64,000 bases of DNA from an uncultured Mucilaginibacter sp. (GTDB taxonomy: Bacteria; Bacteroidota; Bacteroidia; Sphingobacteriales; Sphingobacteriaceae), in NCBI RefSeq assembly GCF_946479965.1, contig NZ_CAMLHX010000014.1:19121-83120 (forward strand). Reading direction: 5' to 3'. The position numbers and the translations under genes were made by a program. Shown piece after piece: positions 60,110 to 64,000 of this stretch. Positions within the stretch are counted from its first letter, which is position 1. Each line of letters starts with the position of its first letter. Under the pieces are notes generated by a model that worked only from the letters and a program-made list of their open reading frames with translations, was not told where the DNA came from and made no database searches.

Positions 60110-61873
60110 ATGAATATACTTTTATCATACCTCAAGAAACACCAGATGGTGGTTGTGCTGGCCCTTTTGTTAGCTGGCGTTAACATCGGCTTTTCACTAC
60201 TTGACCCATATATCACCGGCCGTATTGTCGACCTTGCTATTGAACAAAGGGAGAAACTGCTTTATGGAGAATATCTTAACATCGTATTAAGATTAGTTGC
60301 CTATGCAATTGGTGTGGCCATGGTATCGCGCATAGCTAAAAACTTTCAGGACTACTTTACCAACATTATAACCCAAAAGGTGGGTGCGGAAATGTATGCC
60401 GATGGACTAAGGCATTCGCTTGAACTACCTTACCAGGTGTTTGAGGATCAGCGCAGCGGCGAAACATTGGGCATACTACAAAAAGTGCGTCTTGACAGCG
60501 AAAAGTTCATTACCCAATTCATCAGCATACTATTTGTAAGTATTGTGGGGATGATTTTCGTGATCGTCTATTCCTTCAAGGTAAGCTACCAGGTAACGCT
60601 GGTGTATTTTGCCGCTATACCTGTAATTACCTTTGTAAGCATGGCCATGAGCCGCCGCATCAAGAGGATACAAAAGAGCATTGTTGCCGAGACTACTGGT
60701 TTGGCAGGCTCAACGACAGAATCATTGAGAAATATAGAGTTGGTTAAGAGTTTGGGTCTGGCTAAGCAAGAAATAGAACGCCTTAATCAAACCACCTATA
60801 AAATACTGGACCTTGAACTGCGCAAAGTTAAATATGTACGTAGCATGAGTTTTGTACAAGGCACTACTGTGAACTTTGTGCGTAGTGTTATGGTGGTGGT
60901 ACTATTACTGCTTATCTTCAAGAATACCATATCCCCGGGACAGTACTTTACCTTTTTATTCTACTCATTCTTCTTATTTAACCCTTTGCAGGAGCTAGGT
61001 AACGTAATACTATCCTGGCGCGAGGCCCAGGTATCGCTGGCTAACTTTGAGCGGATAATCAATACCCCTATCGATGTTAAACCTGAAAAACCCGTCCTGG
61101 TTGAAAAAATTAAAAAGCTAACCTTTGATAACGTAAGCTTTAAACACTTAACGGCCAATCGCAACGCGCTTAATCACATCAGCTTTGAGACCAGCACAGG
61201 CGAGACCATTGCGTTTGTTGGGCCGTCGGGTTCCGGTAAAACTACATTGGTAAAACTGCTGGTGGGTTTATATCAGCCCCTTGAGGGCGATATTCTTTAC
61301 AATGGCATATTGAGCAAAGAGATAGATCTTGACCAACTGCGTGAGCGTGTTGGCTTTGTAACCCAGGATACGCAATTGTTTTCGGGCACTATACGCGAGA
61401 ATCTGCTGTTCGTTCGCCCTAATGCTACCGACGAGGAATGTATGACGGTGTTGCACCGCGCTGCTTGCCAAGGTTTACTGGCCCGCGCCAGCAATGGTTT
61501 GGATACGGTTATCGGCGAAGGTGGCGTTAAAGTATCCGGAGGGGAAAAGCAGCGTCTTTCTATAGCGCGGGCGCTATTACGTCGTCCGGACTTGTTAGTG
61601 TTTGATGAGGCCACCTCTTCCCTTGATTCGCTTACTGAGGAGGAAATAACCGAGACCATTAAAGACGTTTCGGTATACAACGATCATATTACCATTCTGA
61701 TAGCCCACCGCCTGTCAACCATTATGCATGCCGACAGGATCTATGTGCTGGAGAAAGGCAGGATAATTGAATCAGGCGGACATACAGAATTGTTGCTGCA
61801 AAAGGGCTTGTACTACGCTATGTGGCGCCAGCAGATCGGCGAAAAAGTAACGGTAGAGGAAGATCAGATCTAA
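60110..61873 (+). CDS. ABC transporter, fused permease and ATPase (exporter type)
   Basis: The half-transporter of about 587 residues has six membrane helices (about 10-300) and a C-terminal ATPase with Walker A GPSGSGKTTL near 372, signature VSGGEKQRLSIARAL near 475, Walker B DLLVFDEATSSLDS near 498 and the H loop IAHRLSTI. It is of the lipid/multidrug exporter type (MsbA-like); the substrate is unknown. I use ATG at 60110: the ATG at 60092 lies inside a TATGTTTG element (60090-60097), so a transcript would begin after it. Confidence 0.9.
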   Translation: MNILLSYLKKHQMVVVLALLLAGVNIGFSLLDPYITGRIVDLAIEQREKLLYGEYLNIVLRLVAYAIGVAMVSRIAKNFQDYFTNIITQKVGAEMYADGLRHSLELPYQVFEDQRSGETLGILQKVRLDSEKFITQFISILFVSIVGMIFVIVYSFKVSYQVTLVYFAAIPVITFVSMAMSRRIKRIQKSIVAETTGLAGSTTESLRNIELVKSLGLAKQEIERLNQTTYKILDLELRKVKYVRSMSFVQGTTVNFVRSVMVVVLLLLIFKNTISPGQYFTFLFYSFFLFNPLQELGNVILSWREAQVSLANFERIINTPIDVKPEKPVLVEKIKKLTFDNVSFKHLTANRNALNHISFETSTGETIAFVGPSGSGKTTLVKLLVGLYQPLEGDILYNGILSKEIDLDQLRERVGFVTQDTQLFSGTIRENLLFVRPNATDEECMTVLHRAACQGLLARASNGLDTVIGEGGVKVSGGEKQRLSIARALLRRPDLLVFDEATSSLDSLTEEEITETIKDVSVYNDHITILIAHRLSTIMHADRIYVLEKGRIIESGGHTELLLQKGLYYAMWRQQIGEKVTVEEDQI

Positions 61874-61883
61874 AATATCGGGG

Positions 61884-62182
61884 TGATCCAAAAAATATGC
61901 GAAACAGAAAAAACAAGTGAAACAGATCTTTTCGCAAATAATTGGTTATCAATGCGTTTCTTATAACTGATGAAACAGTTGGAACAATACTATATTCGCA
62001 TTTTATAATACAATATTCACATTTTGAATATAACCCATTGGAAATAAGATATTTAACATACCATCGGCCGGTGCTAATTTTGGATCAAATCTCCTCAGTC
62101 AAAAATTTTTAACCATCTGTATTTCAGATAATTGCCAAATCACCTATTTTGATGTGGATCACTTTGGATCACCTTTGGATCA
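61884..62182. repeat. GGATCA and GAAACA word clusters (gap 61874-62215)
   Basis: This 342-base convergent gap carries TTTGGATCA-type words at 62082, 62156, 62166 and 62177 with a TGATCCAAAA inverted partner at 61884, and GAAACAG words at 61901, 61919 and 61972. The words are again local to one gap. No gene is seen. Confidence 0.6.
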
Positions 62183-62215
62183 GGTATAAACCTATTTCAG
62201 GACCAAGTGAAAAGA

Positions 62216-63517
62216 TTACTCTTTAAACGGCGGATCGCTATGCTGCGGCGTATGGATCTCATTAAGCGATAATGGAACCAGTCTTTTGGTTTTGAAGAAA
62301 GTTACCATCACTATTATCAGCGTCATGCTCCCGCCAAAAATTACTGACGGTACCGTTCCCATCAGCTTAGCTGCCGTTCCTGATTCAAAGGCACCTATCT
62401 CGTTAGATGAGCCAATAAACATTTGACTAACCGATGATACCCTGCCACGCATATGATCGGGCGTGAGCAATTGCATAATGGTCCCCCTTATTAACACGCT
62501 CACGCTGTCAAATCCACCTTCGGCAAAAAGGAAAAATAACGACAGGTAGAAATTGCGCGACAGGGCGAATCCTATAATGGACAATCCAAAACCCCCAACA
62601 GCTACCAGTAAATTGCGCCAGGGTTTACCCATAGGCGATATACGGGCCATGGCCAGCATCACTACCACTGCGCCGGTTGATGAAACTGCGCGCATAATGC
62701 CCAGTCCCTCTGCTCCCACCTTCAATATCTCGTTGGCAAAAACAGGCAGCAAAGCCACCGCGCCACCAAAAAATACCGAGAAAAGATCAAGGCTCATAGC
62801 GCTGATCATCATTTTGTTGCGGAAAACGAAGTACAATCCTTCTGATAAACTTTTCCATACACTCTCTTTAAGTATATAAATAGGAGGGTATCGCCTTAAA
62901 AAGAAAACACATATTAAAGCAACTAACAAGAACAGCAGGATAACCGTATAAGCAGCCGTTATGCCGTAAAAGCCATAAATCAACCCACCGGCTGCCGGAC
63001 CTAAAATTGAGGCAATTTGAAAGCCGGAACTACTCCAGGTACTTGAGTTAGGATAAAGCTCTTTAGGTACGCTGTGTCCCAATACCGTAAAAGCAGCAGG
63101 GCCATAAAAGGCGCGGGCAATGCCGTTGCAAAAAACCATCGTGTAGATAATACGAACCACCCAGTCCTGATGAATAAGGCCCGTTACATTCTTAAGGGTA
63201 ACAGTAAATACCACCGCCGATGAAAAGAAAACCAAAAGGAAGATCAACAAAAGCATTTTTCTTTTTTCGCTTTTATCGGCAATGTATCCGCCAAATAAAC
63301 CTAAACCTAAAGCCGGAATGGCCTCGCTTAAGCCGATAAGCCCTAAAGCAAAAGCGCTTTTTGTAAGATGGTAAATGTAAAAGCCCAGTATTACGGCTTG
63401 CATCTGGTAAGCAAAGGTGAAGAAAAAGCGCATCCCGAGGTAAGACCGGAAGTCTTTATAACGCAAAGCGGCAAAGGGATCGTTTTTTGGTAGCGGAAGG
63501 GATTCTGTGTCTGACAT
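62216..63517 (-). CDS. MFS transporter, MFS_3/EntS-like
   Basis: The 433-residue inner-membrane protein has about twelve helices in two halves. The first half has YLGMRFFFTFAYQMQAVILGFYIY, GLGLFGGYIADKSEKRKMLLL (the A-motif-like loop near residue 70) and FYGPAAFTVLGHSVP; the second half has RGTIMQLLTPDHMRGRVSSV. This pattern belongs to the MFS_3 / EntS-type exporters of siderophores or small molecules. The substrate is unknown. It converges on the ABC exporter. Confidence 0.88.
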   Translation of the reverse strand: MSDTESLPLPKNDPFAALRYKDFRSYLGMRFFFTFAYQMQAVILGFYIYHLTKSAFALGLIGLSEAIPALGLGLFGGYIADKSEKRKMLLLIFLLVFFSSAVVFTVTLKNVTGLIHQDWVVRIIYTMVFCNGIARAFYGPAAFTVLGHSVPKELYPNSSTWSSSGFQIASILGPAAGGLIYGFYGITAAYTVILLFLLVALICVFFLRRYPPIYILKESVWKSLSEGLYFVFRNKMMISAMSLDLFSVFFGGAVALLPVFANEILKVGAEGLGIMRAVSSTGAVVVMLAMARISPMGKPWRNLLVAVGGFGLSIIGFALSRNFYLSLFFLFAEGGFDSVSVLIRGTIMQLLTPDHMRGRVSSVSQMFIGSSNEIGAFESGTAAKLMGTVPSVIFGGSMTLIIVMVTFFKTKRLVPLSLNEIHTPQHSDPPFKE

Positions 63518-63603
63518 AGCTGTGCCGCAAATTTACGGCATAGACATTAACAGGACGGGCTAATAAATAAAATATGACGTTGGGTGAAGAATCCTGCAAT
63601 TCC

Positions 63604-63640
63604 AAAATAGCGATGGGTTTAAAACCCATCGCTATTTTTT
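63604..63640. terminator. long hairpin, bidirectional terminator-like
   Basis: AAAATAGCGATGGGT (63604-63618) pairs with ACCCATCGCTATTTT (63624-63638), a 15-base stem, with T residues beyond on the plus strand and T-rich on the minus strand. It resembles the AGCGATGGGTTT hairpins after hflX and pdhC. It separates the permease fragment from the MFS gene. Confidence 0.85.
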
Positions 63641-63653
63641 ATTTAAACGTGAA

Positions 63654-64000
63654 TTACTTTACACTTCGCTTCTGCACTATAAAAAATCCCGCTATAAACA
63701 CTGCGACAAATACTATAAGGCTTACATAGGTGCCTTTGGTAAAAAGGTCTACAGTTATTTGCGGTATTACTCCTTTTTGAAAGCGTGGCACCAAATTTTC
63801 AATTGCAAGCACCGGATGCGAGTACACTATCAGGTAAGCATATTTCCATCGCGCCGAAGCGAATATTACGCCGGCAATGGTACACACAAAGCCTATGCCC
63901 ATGGGCTTTAAAAAATCTGACCAAAGCAGGCTTAACAAAAATTGAACAGAAAATATACCAAGAGCAGCAAAGAAAAGCTTAAGGTAAATTTTGAATATTA
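63654..64000 (-). CDS. ABC-2-type permease fragment, 5' end cut by window edge
   Basis: The minus-strand frame that ends at 63654 stays open to the right edge, so this is the C-terminal part (about 115 residues) of a larger protein. It contains at least three membrane helices (LKLFFAALGIFSVQFLLSLL, FVCTIAGVIFASARW and VSLIVFVAVFIAGFFIVQK) and WSDFLKPMGIGF. This resembles the end of ABC-2-family permeases of the lantibiotic-export type. An internal TTG at 63938 is not the start, because the frame continues upstream of it with similar membrane text. Confidence 0.7.
   Translation of the reverse strand, partial: IFKIYLKLFFAALGIFSVQFLLSLLWSDFLKPMGIGFVCTIAGVIFASARWKYAYLIVYSHPVLAIENLVPRFQKGVIPQITVDLFTKGTYVSLIVFVAVFIAGFFIVQKRSVK

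Overview
The window looks like a chromosomal segment of a Bacteroidota bacterium of the Sphingobacteriaceae type (Mucilaginibacter/Pedobacter-like). Clear promoters have the Bacteroidota form TTG-N18/19-TAnnTTTG, most starts lack a Shine-Dalgarno sequence, IspG is the long Bacteroidota form, menaquinone enzymes of the futalosine route (MqnB, MqnD) are present, and RprX/RprY-like, SurA/MoxR and OstA-like genes are typical of the phylum. Genus is inferred from general resemblance only. I see no prophage, insertion sequence, CRISPR array, tRNA or rRNA. About 64 genes, mostly housekeeping, fill the window; both edges cut a gene (DUF885 on the left, an ABC-2-like permease on the right).

Layout: 0-11 kb holds DUF885, hemA, a DoxX-like protein, two hydrolases, ispG, a lipoprotein, an RprX/RprY-like two-component pair and DUF3127. 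11-21 kb holds an rRNA methyltransferase, small regulatory and secreted proteins, a phosphate cluster (PhoR-like kinase, DUF47, Pit) with a Pho-box-like operator, and an ECF sigma / membrane anti-sigma pair. 21-30 kb holds pyruvate dehydrogenase E2 and E1 alpha, NlpC/P60, CapA, SPFH, hflX and a hydrolase. 30-36 kb holds a TlpA-like fusion, the mqnB-DinB-mqnD operon, queD-folE and fabD. 36-47 kb holds a 1248-residue NtrY-like kinase, a candidate small RNA, the tilS-recO operon, OstA and rdgB. 47-56 kb holds surA, moxR, and an apparently undescribed run of five secreted proteins, four of which are tandem paralogues. 56-64 kb holds the rplM-rpsI-rpsB-tsf / pyrH-frr block, an ABC exporter, an MFS transporter and the permease fragment.

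The most unusual structure is not a gene. Many gaps, including gaps inside operons, carry degenerate short-period repeats, most often heptads such as TTGATTC/TTGACTC, TTGTGAG/TTGTAAG and TTTCGGA. The unit is followed in several cases by its reverse complement, so that a long imperfect hairpin results. The same words occur in frame inside ispG (twice) and mqnD. In two places heptads sit between a stop codon and nearly the same terminator hairpin, as if they were one dispersed module. Two other gaps carry clusters of the heptamer TGTTGCA in both orientations. Decayed gene pieces flank hflX: a second hflX 3' end, and possibly the 5' end of a prephenate dehydratase gene.
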